From contig JAGMWG010000025.1 in assembly GCA_020744225.1 (NCBI GenBank), forward strand, positions 186,001 to 250,000: 64,000 nucleotides of DNA. Direction: 5' to 3'. The position numbers and the translations under genes were made by a program. Below, piece after piece: positions 1 to 9,739 of this stretch. The stretch comes from Paraphoma chrysanthemicola. Lineage: Eukaryota > Ascomycota > Dothideomycetes > Pleosporales > Phaeosphaeriaceae. The notes beneath the pieces are model-generated. The model worked only from the letters and a program-made list of their open reading frames with translations. It ran no database searches and was not told where the DNA came from. Within the stretch, counting starts at the first letter, position 1; each line of letters begins with the position of its first letter.

Positions 1-1035
1 CACCTTGGCAGGGTACCAGTTGTGCATGAGAAGAGCGACCGACACGCCGATGAAAGGCAGAAGGAGATACAAGGAGAAAAGATGAGAGTCCGTAGCTGGA
101 TGCGGGTACGGCGTGAACGGCGAGAGGTACAGTATATCGTTCAGGACGATCAATACTGCGATGACCAAGGACTGCGCTACTTCAATGCCATTGATGCCGG
201 CCAGAATGTTGATGCTGTTGGACGAGAAGATTGACATCAATGCCATGTAGATGTAGTAAAGCCAGCCTAAGCAGATGTCAGTATTCTCAACCCCAGAAGA
301 TTAATCGTATGTTTATGCTTACCAAGATCGAACAGCTCTCCCAGATAAGGTCTCAGTGGCAGAGGTACAACCATTTGGGTCACTCCGAAATCGACAAAGT
401 AAACCACGAGCATAGGTATAACAGCGAACGCCGGGATGAGTACCTTGTGACGCCACCTGATGTCGAACAAATCGTCTCCTACACCAAGCAGCACGATGGA
501 CTGTAGCGACAGGATAGCGGACAGGTAGGATGCAAGCTTATTGTGAGGGAATCTGTGGAGCAGACGTCCGGTCTCAATCTCTTCCAGTTCTTTGATGACG
601 TCCCTGTTCCCGCCGCCAGAGGTCGCAACAACGATGTCCTTGTAGAATGGCCATGGAATGAAGACGATGAGGACGAAGAGGTACACAATCGCACAGACTG
701 CGCCCATAGTTTCTGGACTATCGATATCAGCTGGATGTATGAAGTTCAAGTATGCGCCTCACTCACATCTCAGTCTGCTTGAGCTTGCATAGATCTCGCC
801 CCTTGAAGCCGCGCTTTATGAATGCATTTCCTAGCCATCGTATCAAAGCATAGCAAAATGCAAAGGCGAGCCCGCTGAATGCTATAGATGCAATGAGCGG
901 CTCTCCTTCACCCTGCAACGTGTTCGCCAAGACCCCTACGCAAGCCAGCGACAGAGACAAGAGAGAATAAGTCTCTGTTGACGTCAACGTTGTCGACATC
1001 CTTCTAGGACTATTCCCAGCTTTGATGTTGCCCAA
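1..1035 (-). CDS. ALG7: UDP-GlcNAc:dolichyl-phosphate GlcNAc-1-phosphotransferase, 3' end cut by window edge
   Basis: This enzyme moves GlcNAc-1-phosphate from UDP-GlcNAc to dolichyl phosphate in the ER membrane, the first step of N-glycan precursor assembly and the tunicamycin target. Exons read on the minus strand are 1035-767, 717-323 and 266 to the edge; introns of 49 and 56 nt have GT...AG ends and keep frame. Exon 1 gives an N-terminal hydrophobic segment and the motif FIKRGFKGRDL; joining exons 1 and 2 creates TEIPETMG, as in the family. Exon 2 carries GVGDDLFDIRWRHK, with the aspartates of the DD motif, and exon 3 carries SINILAGINGIE. The reading ends at HNWYPAKV, so the loop and last membrane segments lie beyond the window. 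Met at 999 (MSTTLTS) is an alternative start. It is divergent from SEH1. Confidence 0.95.
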
Positions 1036-1442
1036 GGAGATGTGATAGCTTGGCGCGTGAGTTCGTGTTCTCAGGTCTCTCTAACGCTCCGTCTGCCTCA
1101 CGACGATCGAAGCCGTCGAAAACACAGCAGCCCGGATTTTGTGAAGTCAACTGAAATTGCAAAACAGTCAAGCTGGCGTGCTGAAACTCAACTTCACCAA
1201 TGCGCGTGGCGCAAAGTCGCGTTAACAAACTTTAGTGACCAAATAGGGCAAGCGCCTCACGGATTCGAAGAAGACGCAGGGACGGTGCAGGAAGGAGCGA
1301 CGGGCTGCGTTTGCGCGTGTTTAGTGATGGCCGTTGGCGTTGCTGGCTGGTGTTGAAAGGTGTTCAAAAACAGCCCCGGCGTCTTCCTCCTGCTAACCCC
1401 AAACGAGAGAAGCTCCAGCCGACGAACGCATTGGCAACCATT
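1036..1442. promoter_or_regulatory. shared divergent promoter, ALG7 / SEH1
   Basis: This gap of about 400 bp lies between two divergently transcribed genes, so it must hold both promoters and both 5' leaders. Frame +3 stays open from 1311 into SEH1, but that upstream part has no family similarity and is probably leader. I did not identify a specific factor site. Confidence 0.55.
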
Positions 1443-3125
1443 ATGGAGCTCAACCAGCCTGGCCCGCACACTGATTCTGATGCCATCAAGGCGAACTTGG
1501 ACGCCGTCACTCGTCGCCTTGCTCGTCCAGCTTTCCTCTCGAACCTGACGCCCTCGCGCCTGCCCTCGCAAGCCGCGAGCGACTCGTCTCTGAGCCCCAC
1601 ACGCGACGAAGCACGGTTGCACTCTGGTCCGCTCTCCCACCATCGACACTCCCATCTCAACCTTGCAGTCACCTTCGAAGATGTCCTGGAGCATGCTGAC
1701 CTCGTCTCTCCTCTGATACAGGAGCCCTGTGCCGACGGTAGCCCGTCCAGCGTTGAAAAGCGCATCGTGGATCACCTCGAAGCTCAGTTCATCGAGGCGC
1801 GTCACGCGTACGCGAAAATGGCAGCAGAGCGCGGCTTCCAGACCTTCTCCCACGGGCACCAGGACCTTGTGCTCGCCATCGACTTCAATTACTTTGGCAC
1901 GCGCATGGTTACTGCGAGTTCCGATCACCGCCTCAAGGTGTGGGACAAGAAAGACGAATCGTGGACTTTAGTTGAGAGCTGGAGGGCCCATGATGCGGAG
2001 ATTGTGGATGTAAGTGTACCTGTGTTTTATCTAATCTTCAGCCGCAAGCCTCGATCCGGGTCCATGCATACGATGTCGCCACTGGGTAACCCAATGCTAA
2101 CACGTGACAGGTCAAATGGAATGGCCCCTTCATGGGCGAGGTTGTCGGCAGCATTGGCGAGGACGGCCGCTGTAAGCTATGGCAAGAAGATGTCACTGAA
2201 GTGCCCATGTCAGGCAATAGATTCAAGCTGATTACGAATCTTGCATCGCAGACTCATGCGCCCTTCATGTCGCTAGACTTCAAGAATATCATGCAAGAGA
2301 CTTGGCTTGCTCTGATCACTCGCGATGGCTACTTGACCGTCTATGAGCCCCTCGATCAGAGCAGCCTCAACGAATGGACCGTCTTAGCAGAGCACTGGGT
2401 TTGCGAGGAGAATCCGCCTCAGCGCCAAGAAGAAGTTGGCTTCAAGGTTGTGTTCCACAAGGAGAAACTGCCATGCTGGACGGCAATCATGGCAGGTCTT
2501 GATCGAAAGTCACTTTCTTTGGCTGTCGCAGCTATGAAGGATGTCTACATCTTCAGGACCGACAAAGCCAAGCGCTTTTTCCACGTGGCCAAGCTGGAAG
2601 GTGCTCGACAAATCATCCGCGATCTAGCATGGGCTAACGGCTCAATGCGTGGCTACGACATACTTGCGACAGCTAGTAAAGATGGCACAATTCGTATCTA
2701 TGAGTTGACCACGCCCTCTTCCGGTCATGCGTCAACCGGTGGAACCTCCTCCACTGCCACAGCTGGCGATGCCATTTCGCCTCGTCCTGGGCCTCGTAAG
2801 AACGCGCCATCAGGCATAGGAGCTGGACTGGCCGGAGCTGCGAAGACGCCAGATACGTCGCGTGAACACGACCAATATCCTGGACGTATTAGGCAGACGG
2901 CCAAGCTGACCGATGAGCTCACTAACCACCACGGCGCAGTGTGGCGCGTAAGCTTCTCGCACATGGGTAAGGACGAGCCAGATCTTCTGCAGACGACTAT
3001 TGACAATGGTATTAGGTGACTTGCTTGTTTCAACCGGAGATGATGCTTCCATTCGTACCTGGAAGAAGGCAGTCAACGGTCGCTGGACAGAATACGCTGA
3101 GATTGACCCAACTGGCGATGCTTGA
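1443..3125 (+). CDS. SEH1: nucleoporin Seh1, WD40 protein with long N-terminal extension
   Basis: Seh1 is a WD40 propeller of the Nup84 (Y) complex of the nuclear pore and of the SEA complex that acts on TORC1. Exons are 1443-2009, 2111-2966 and 3016-3125 (introns 101 and 49 nt); the product is about 510 residues. The Seh1 core starts near residue 130 with TFSHGHQDLVLAIDF, followed by VTASSDHRLKVWD and GSIGEDGRCKLW. Exon 3 supplies the last blade (LLVSTGDDASIRTWK), which is lost if the third exon is missed, because intron read-through stops at 3017-3019. Yeast and human Seh1 are about 350-360 residues, so 126 residues before the internal Met at 1818 are extra. Either this lineage has a real extension, or translation starts at 1818 (MAAERGFQTF). 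A Ser/Pro/Gly-rich insert lies near residues 415-450. Confidence 0.93.
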
Positions 3126-3635
3126 TATCACCACAGCCACATGTGCTGCACCACTCGAGTGGCGTTCTGGATAGACATTTTGTCGTGCGGACTTCTGTCT
3201 GATGGAGTTTACGGTCTTTTCGCATACTGACTCCACCTGGTGTCGAGTCACTCTGCATAGCATATACCCTCGCATACGTTGCGAATTGCAGGCGGTACTA
3301 GCATCATGAGCAAGAAATCACGATTTATGACGTACCGAACTTCCAGGTGTTTCCCATTTTCAAGAGCAGCCAACCTCATGTTCGAAATGAGGCTCGTCGG
3401 CATTTCGCTCCGTTCCCGCCTTGTGTTACTCTACATTCCAAAGTCTTTCCGGTCGTCGCTACGCCAGCCCCCATGCATTCCACGACCAGCCCCACGTTGA
3501 CGTACGATGTTCAAACTTTCGTGAACAATTCTTAGACTCAGCTTTTGCTGGGCAAGGATGAAGTCTGCTTCATACCGCGTCCACTTCTCAACGCTTTACC
3601 ACAATCATTGTCAGATTTAATTAATCCACCACTAG
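3126..3635. other. intergenic stretch, mostly without recognisable genes
   Basis: It holds the SEH1 3' end and the promoter of the next gene. Its only notable content is an open, protein-like stretch at 3302-3538, listed separately. Confidence 0.5.
3302..3538 (+). pseudogene. orphan coding-like fragment, family not recognised
   Basis: Frame 3302-3538 is open for 78 codons right after an AG (tactag). It reads like normal protein: EITIYDVPNFQVFPIFKSS and SQPHVRNEARRHFAPFPP, then a stop at 3536-3538. No Met and no convincing upstream exon were found between it and SEH1. It could be the last exon of a decayed gene, an exon of an unannotated gene, or chance. I do not recognise the family. Confidence 0.3.
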
Positions 3636-5288
3636 ATGCTCTTCCGCCGCCGTAGTCGTTCGCACGACCTGCCAGTCGCGCAACTTCGAGACCGGACCAA
3701 AACAACCGTTGGCGGTACAGAACAATCACCAAGATCACTGGAGCAATTTTTCGCCTCGTCAAAGAAGTACCCGACAAACTACCGCGCGCCGTATGTTTCA
3801 GACGATGAGTTGGAGCATAGGAACACCCAAGCACCGAGGAGGGTGCCCACGAGCAGGAAGACAGGCTTTGCAACCATTAGAACGGACTCCACAGATACGC
3901 AGGCAGCTTTCGAGAGCGATGCTTTCGCTGTGCTGATGCCGACGACGCGCTTGCCTATCCTTGACCGTCCGATTCCGTCAACAAAGGTAGATTCACCTGC
4001 AGCTCGAGCCGAAGCACTTAGAACGTACGAAGAAAAGGCGAGACAAGTCCGTGAGAGGAATGATAGCCAAGGCGTCAAGGTTCCGTCGAAGATTCTGTCT
4101 TACGACTATGGTTCACGGCCTTTGGACCGTTATCGAGACTCGGCAGCGACTGACAAGAGTCATCCAAGCCCGGCGGGATCATTTCCAATCAGTCCGCCAT
4201 TGCAGCAAAGGACCTGGACGAGGAGTGAACAGACTGCTAGACCATCCATATCAGGAGCACGTCAGAACAATGGCCTGGCCAATGTCAGTACACCGCGTAA
4301 GCCCATTGTACGAACAACACCCACTACTGCTGCGTCTCCTACTTCATGCTATCGCGTCTATAGAGCCGATTCGACAGCTGGGGCTTCTTCGATAACATCA
4401 GCTACGGCCCTACCAGCAAGCATCAAGGTTCACATTAGACCCAAGCCAGCCACACCAGTACCTCAGCGTGAACAGATAGAGCACGGTCAGCGCCGCTACA
4501 ACCGTGAGCCGGCTGCTTCTCCCGCACGACCATCGCGATCTCCGAGCCCTATCAAGTCGATGCCAAACTTTACGCGCCACAACTCTGTCGAAGGGGATTC
4601 GATCTTCGGCTACCGAACTAAAGACTTCTCCGGCACTGCGGCGGGCGCTCATTCAAAAGTCGAGGCCAACAGGAAGCAAGAACCGGTGAGAAGCAGTGGT
4701 ACGGATGAGTCGAACAAGACTTCACCCAAGCGCACGCTTACATCTCGCTGGCCCTGGCTCCGACCCTCAGGCCCCCGTATTGCAAAGCCAACAACAGCAC
4801 CAGTGGTATTTTCTGCTCCGCCAGCCAAGGCCACATCTGCACCGAAGACCACAGTGTATGTCGATCCATTCGCAGCACATGCAACGCCGGCATCAACATC
4901 TACACCTGCATGTCTACGCACACCCACCGGAAGCCGCCCTAGTCCATCGAAGAAAACACTGACCAAGCCGATTACTACTTTCGCTCAAGCCATCCCACCA
5001 CCGACTGCGAAATTTGACACTGGATTCGCGCAAATACAGAAGTTCACGTACCTAGTCTTCAAGATTTGCCTCGCCATCTATGCGATTATAGCAATATGGT
5101 TCGTTCTAGATGCAATCCGCGAAGCATTCAACACCATCGCAGCGCCATTCCGCATCGTCAAGTGGCTTGGTGGATGGATTGGTGTTCTCGCGATTTGGCT
5201 TTGGACACTTGGTCTGAGGATGTGGGAGCGATGGGGTTTCAAGGTCGCGTTAAAGGGTGGGTGGATGTGGGGTGTGCGATGGTGGTGA
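3636..5288 (+). CDS. uncharacterised protein: disordered N-terminus, two C-terminal membrane segments
   Basis: This is a single-exon frame of 550 residues starting at the first ATG. Residues 1-465 are Ser/Thr/Pro/Arg-rich and look disordered, with basic stretches such as RPSRSPSPIKSMP that resemble kinase-directed sites. Two hydrophobic segments close the protein: about residues 470-494 (YLVFKICLAIYAIIAIWFVL) and 510-529 (GGWIGVLAIWLWTLG). The tail is very Trp-rich and basic (WMWGVRWW at the end). The architecture suggests a tail-anchored hairpin membrane protein with a large cytosolic or nucleoplasmic region; which organelle is unknown. No catalytic motif was seen. The frame is long, with no intron signals, and sits in the same direction as its neighbour at 5700. 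Confidence 0.8.
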   Translation: MLFRRRSRSHDLPVAQLRDRTKTTVGGTEQSPRSLEQFFASSKKYPTNYRAPYVSDDELEHRNTQAPRRVPTSRKTGFATIRTDSTDTQAAFESDAFAVLMPTTRLPILDRPIPSTKVDSPAARAEALRTYEEKARQVRERNDSQGVKVPSKILSYDYGSRPLDRYRDSAATDKSHPSPAGSFPISPPLQQRTWTRSEQTARPSISGARQNNGLANVSTPRKPIVRTTPTTAASPTSCYRVYRADSTAGASSITSATALPASIKVHIRPKPATPVPQREQIEHGQRRYNREPAASPARPSRSPSPIKSMPNFTRHNSVEGDSIFGYRTKDFSGTAAGAHSKVEANRKQEPVRSSGTDESNKTSPKRTLTSRWPWLRPSGPRIAKPTTAPVVFSAPPAKATSAPKTTVYVDPFAAHATPASTSTPACLRTPTGSRPSPSKKTLTKPITTFAQAIPPPTAKFDTGFAQIQKFTYLVFKICLAIYAIIAIWFVLDAIREAFNTIAAPFRIVKWLGGWIGVLAIWLWTLGLRMWERWGFKVALKGGWMWGVRWW

Positions 5289-5699
5289 GTTAAAGATGTG
5301 ATCAATTGGACCTGGACTCTGCAGAGAATACTTCCTGTTCATCCGCGGAGGGCGAGGAAATGATAACAGACTGTTTCGTGTTATTTGTATTTTGCCACGT
5401 CCGTGATGCTGTGTATTTGACGGGGTGAGGCTCAAGGGGCCAAATTCTGGGGGCGGACGGACTTTGCATCACCATATCCAAAACAAGCATCACTAAGCAT
5501 GATATCCGTACCTATATCCATACACCAACTCCTTTTCTCTTGCAATAATTATCGTATATACAGTCTCATTGCCGAAATTCTTGATTACATCGCAGCCCTT
5601 GTATGCAGTCTTCCTTCGGTTTCACTTCACTTCAAGCTCAAAACACGTTTCTGCTCTCCTTCTGCATACACTATTCGACAATCTGTTTCAACACAAGCC
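5289..5699. other. intergenic between two + strand genes
   Basis: This 3' and 5' flanking DNA has CT-rich blocks just before the start at 5700. The next gene's frame is open upstream to 5499, but that part has no family similarity. I see nothing else. Confidence 0.5.
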
Positions 5700-7344
5700 A
5701 TGCCGATGCTCAACACCCCGATTCAATCTATTCAACTTTTCCTCTATACCTTCTCACTCGTCCTCGCCACCGCCGCAATAGCATGTCGCTTGTTCGCACG
5801 CCGCTTCACGCGCACAAAGCTGCAGTGGAATGACTGGCTCATGATACTCGCGTACTTACATGTTCTTGGTTTGGGCGTGGCTGCGAATATCGGTACGTTC
5901 AAGTCCTCCGACATGCTGGATGTGTTTAAAATGTTGGAATGCGGTGTGTGCGAAGGAGCGTTGTGGGATTGAGCTGACATGGGTATAGCGGTTGTACATG
6001 GCGAAATGGGCGCTCACCAGTCTGAGATTCCTAGAAAGAGGCTTTTGGAAGTGTTTCCACTGAATATGAAAGTCTGTTCTTCCTTCCATCTATTCCCATT
6101 TCTGGGCCTGCCCTGTTTCTCGCTCGTCCATATTTCCAATGCTTTCCGACTCCCCTCCCAGTTTTCAACTCCAAGCATACTCCCATTCCTGCGACTCTTG
6201 TTGCTCGTTCGCCACGCTAAGATATACCATAGATGACAATCATAATCCCCTTCCTCCTCTCCTCCTCATCCTTCCTCGTCAAAATGAGCATCACGCATTT
6301 CTACATCGTGCTCTTCCCGCACACCGTGCTTACGCGGATCTGTAAAGTGCAACTGTGCTTGTTGACAATATGCTGGCTGGGTATGTATTCCTTCTTCCTC
6401 ATACATAACTACTCTCGGCTTGGCATCACGGGACCCAAAGCTCATATATACTTGGCAGGCGGAAGTATACCTTTTTTCTTTACATGTAAGCCGCTGGCAT
6501 ATACATGGAACAAGACACTCGATGGGTCATGCACTGATCCAAGAGATTTCTGGCTCGGTAAGTAATACGCACCTCCGATTGACACATTCTATCCCCATTC
6601 GTTCGAGCTACTGAAATTTGACGAATGCCCTTCGTGCTAACACACACACCGCAGGAATGAGTATCACAGCTCTCTTCTTCGACTTAACATGCGTCATCCT
6701 ACCCATACCTATCGTGTGGCGTCTACAATGTAGTATTGGCAAGAAAATCCGCCTGACATTGTTATTTGGCTTGGGATTATTGTACGTACTCCACCCGTTC
6801 CTTCATTTCTTGTCTGCTTAAGATGTTAGCGGAATGCTGATAAAGTCGATAATGCAGTATCTGCATAATTACAATCCTCCGCATAGCAAAAGCATACACT
6901 CTCAATTTCGCCGATCTCACACACTCCGCTGCGACGGCTGTCATGTGCGCCGTACCGGAACCCGTGCTGTCTATTGTCGCAGGATGTATACCGATTACTA
7001 TGCCGTTGTTTCGGCACACGGTGCACAAACTCCGCGGTAGGACTTCGACGTCGCGCAGTGCTCCACAGTCGTACGAATCGCGCATATCGGCTCAGAAGGC
7101 GCCATGGCGCATGGATAAACACAAGAGATTGGATGAGCATTTGTATCCGCTTGGGAGCTTCGTGGCGGATGAGGGTAGCGCGAGTGTGGTGTCGAGTCCG
7201 GTTTCGGCGAGACTGGAGAGGTCGATTGAGAGTTTGGTTGGGGTGGGGAGACTGGAAGATCGAGGCGGTCGAGGGGGAGGTGGAATCACAGTGTTGAGGG
7301 AGGTGCATGTTGATTCGGAGAGGGTCGAGCGAGAGGGAGTTTGA
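5700..7344 (+). CDS. fungal rhodopsin-like seven-helix membrane protein (PTH11/SAT5-like group)
   Basis: Six exons, 5700-5892, 5989-6071, 6233-6380, 6459-6557, 6655-6781 and 6858-7344, give about 378 residues. The order of membrane segments and signatures matches the fungal rhodopsin-like domain. Helix 1 is followed by RRFTRTKLQWNDWLMILAY; the third exon has LVKMSITHFYIVLFP; the fourth has TCKPLAYTWNKT and SCTDPRDFW; the fifth has ALFFDLTCVILPIPIVWRL; and the last helix pair ends EPVLSIVAGCIPITMPLFRH. A 100-residue Ser/Gly-rich cytosolic tail follows. Members are poorly characterised and are often called integral membrane or candidate GPCR-like proteins; no ligand or signalling role can be inferred here. 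The junction 6071/6233 is the least certain. Intron 6381-6458 is stop-free and 78 nt, so it can also be read through. Confidence 0.85.
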
Positions 7345-8169
7345 GGAGCTTGATAGTCTCGGGTGCGACAAGTATATGAGAGGTGTAAAGTACACGGAAC
7401 AAGAGTAGGTAGAAAGTTGAGGTGTTGACCGTGCCCACCACTCTGACAGATTAGAAGGTCGAGAAGTTGCTTGACGCCATATGGATCGGTCCTGCCCCTC
7501 GCCTTTGCGGAAAGTGGACTTTCTATCTTGCCACGCTGTCTTGACAACCTTACCAACGCCCACCTGCCGTCCGATGTTCTTATGTCATCGGACCACTGAC
7601 ATCAACCACTGGCCATAGGGTACTGTGAATGGGCTCGCCTTGTATGGCGTTGAACAGCTTGGAGAATAACTGAAGGGAAGTATCCTCGCGGTCATCTGTT
7701 GCAACATCGGGTCTTGGGAGCCCCCTCCTGTACCAGACCCTTCGACCCTATCCATATAAGGTTGAATGATGTCTCTGGTCCATAAGATTTGTTTGCAAGG
7801 CGCTCAAACGCGAGATCGAGACCCTCGCTCTTTTTCCCTGATTTCTTCAGTGCTTGAGAGGTCTCCATTTCAAATTGGAACTTCTTTCAAGTACATGAGA
7901 TTTGACAGAGTTCACGGCCTCAGCTTTGACAAAAGTTACTAACATTATGAAGTGTTATTGCCATCTACTGCTCAAGTATAGCAGCAGTCTTGATGTGCTC
8001 CATTATTAACGAGTCATTCCATGGTTGGCTTCAAGAGAATTATGAACATGAAGTTCGCGATGACGCTGAGTATTGGAAATGAACAGCACTTGAACGAATA
8101 TGAAGATGGCAGGTGCACTTAGCGTGTGCGCAAAGAATCTCGATCCCGCACCATGTTTCCAAATGGGAA
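7345..8169. other. convergent intergenic region
   Basis: This DNA lies between the ends of two convergent genes. Open frames here are short and lack family features. I see no RNA gene or repeat. Confidence 0.5.
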
Positions 8170-9516
8170 CTACCAGGAAGGAAAGATGTCCCAGTACCGC
8201 AATTGTCCAAATGGCAATACCAAGAAAGTGCACGCAAAGCACATGAAGACAATCGTCCACACAATCCTTAGCGGCGCCTGCAACTCGCGCATCGATGGAG
8301 GAAGCCTGCGCAGAGCAGGCTCCAGCAAGAACAACTCGACAGCGATACCGCATGGCTGAAACCAGAAGAAGCCGGCCAGGCTCAAGCGCAGCTCATTCGC
8401 ACCCACCGTCGCAAATTTCGGCTTCGCGGGCACCATGCCCGAGTGTGTGAACCCACTCAACGTAAAAGCAGAGATGCAGATCAACATGTATTTGGCGGTC
8501 TTTTGCCATCCATCATCCTTCAACCCAAGCTTCGATGCCAACCTCCTCCCTGGCTCAGAGACGATGTGCCGCATTTGTTGATGCCACCAGCGACCCCAGA
8601 ACCCCCGCAAACCATACTTGGCGATGGCTGAGAAGGGTCCAAAATGTGGATGCCATGTATGGGGAGACCAATTGTCCGGGATTAAGCGCAGTGCATTGAG
8701 TAGCAGTACAAACAGTATTGGTGGTAGGAAGAGACCAAGCAGGAGGGAATAGGCGTACATAGCCATGGCCACCGATCTGAGGATGAAGGACGGCACGGAG
8801 GTCCTCAGAAGAGTCACTATCCTCTCTGCATCGCTGCGACCAGATGGATATGGATCAAAGATTGACCATGTTGGGTCGCTGAAGTATGGGTCGTGCGCCG
8901 CGAGTTGCTTGGACAAGGGCAAGAAGAGTAATAGCACAGGCAAAAGGCGAGAGAATATATCCGTCATGAACTTGAATCTTGTAGGATGGTCAAATGGTCG
9001 AAGGACGCGTCGGTCGTGGCCTAACTCGCCGATGATCCAATCGTGCAGAGGCCGGCTCTGCGGGAGCATCATCGCCCAGGTGAAGCGCCCGGTGAAATTA
9101 TCCGGATACGATTCCAAAGCAACCGGCCTCGACTCTTCAATTCTTTCATCTTTCTTGCTACCATTTGAAAGCGGTGCATCCTGCTTTTTCAGACCTTCTC
9201 GTGAGCCAGATCCAAGCACCCGTTTGAAGTCTGATCGCGGATCCTTGAACAAGTACAGAAACAGTGTCATATACAAAGCATCCGTAGAAATGACATCGTT
9301 ACCACCGATAGTGAGCCATGCATGTATTGTAGCAGCGATGCTGATGGGCAATATTACTGCACACAGCTGTCCGTGATTCAGAATTGAAGGTGGTACAAGT
9401 AGTCCCAGTGGTAGTAAAAGTAGTGGTACAAAATAGCTCCAACTTGCTGGTCCAGGCACGATCGTGATAATGAGCTCAAAATAGAGACTTTTCAGCTCGT
9501 TGAAGGTTATGCGCAT
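8170..9516 (-). CDS. wax-synthase-type membrane-bound O-acyltransferase (MBOAT-related)
   Basis: Single-exon frame of 448 residues. It has about eight hydrophobic helices and the wax synthase domain signature near the C-terminus: FWGRWWHQQMRH at about residues 320-331, followed by a helix and the conserved histidine in SGFTHSGM. This family esterifies a hydroxyl group with an acyl-CoA; fungal members act on secondary metabolites (Tri7-type) or fatty alcohols, so the substrate cannot be told. A polar loop at about residues 90-125 (Lys/Ser/Glu-rich) separates the first helices from the core. The start is the first ATG of the frame. There is no adjacent biosynthetic cluster that would suggest a pathway. 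It converges with the rhodopsin-like gene. Confidence 0.87.
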   Translation of the reverse strand: MRITFNELKSLYFELIITIVPGPASWSYFVPLLLLPLGLLVPPSILNHGQLCAVILPISIAATIHAWLTIGGNDVISTDALYMTLFLYLFKDPRSDFKRVLGSGSREGLKKQDAPLSNGSKKDERIEESRPVALESYPDNFTGRFTWAMMLPQSRPLHDWIIGELGHDRRVLRPFDHPTRFKFMTDIFSRLLPVLLLFLPLSKQLAAHDPYFSDPTWSIFDPYPSGRSDAERIVTLLRTSVPSFILRSVAMAMYAYSLLLGLFLPPILFVLLLNALRLIPDNWSPHTWHPHFGPFSAIAKYGLRGFWGRWWHQQMRHIVSEPGRRLASKLGLKDDGWQKTAKYMLICISAFTLSGFTHSGMVPAKPKFATVGANELRLSLAGFFWFQPCGIAVELFLLEPALRRLPPSMRELQAPLRIVWTIVFMCFACTFLVLPFGQLRYWDIFPSW

Positions 9517-9739
9517 GCTTCAAATTCTCAGTCAGTTGTTGATGGTTGTGTTAGAAGGAAGATCATGACGCTATGGATAGACAAAGCTTTTGACGCGATG
9601 TGGGGCCGATGCTTACACAGTAGACCCGACCTAACTCTGTAAGTAGAGAAAAGTCCCTCCTCGCATTATACCTTTTTGCATATACTATGTTACTATCTAC
9701 GTTTCTAATATAATTACCTAATTATACTAATCTAGGTAG
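9517..9739. other. AT-rich spacer before the HET relic
   Basis: Positions 9650-9740 are strongly AT-rich with many TA steps, unlike the neighbouring genes. This fits C-to-T decay continuing from the adjacent pseudogene. It also contains the promoter of the acyltransferase gene near 9517-9600. Confidence 0.45.

Noticed and set aside
6826..7563. 245-codon antisense frame
   Set aside because: It overlaps the well-supported last exon of the rhodopsin-like gene and reads as low-quality Arg/Ser-rich sequence.
8006..8353. 115-codon minus-strand frame at the 3' end of the acyltransferase
   Set aside because: It overlaps the acyltransferase C-terminus in another frame; the acyltransferase already ends naturally at 8170.
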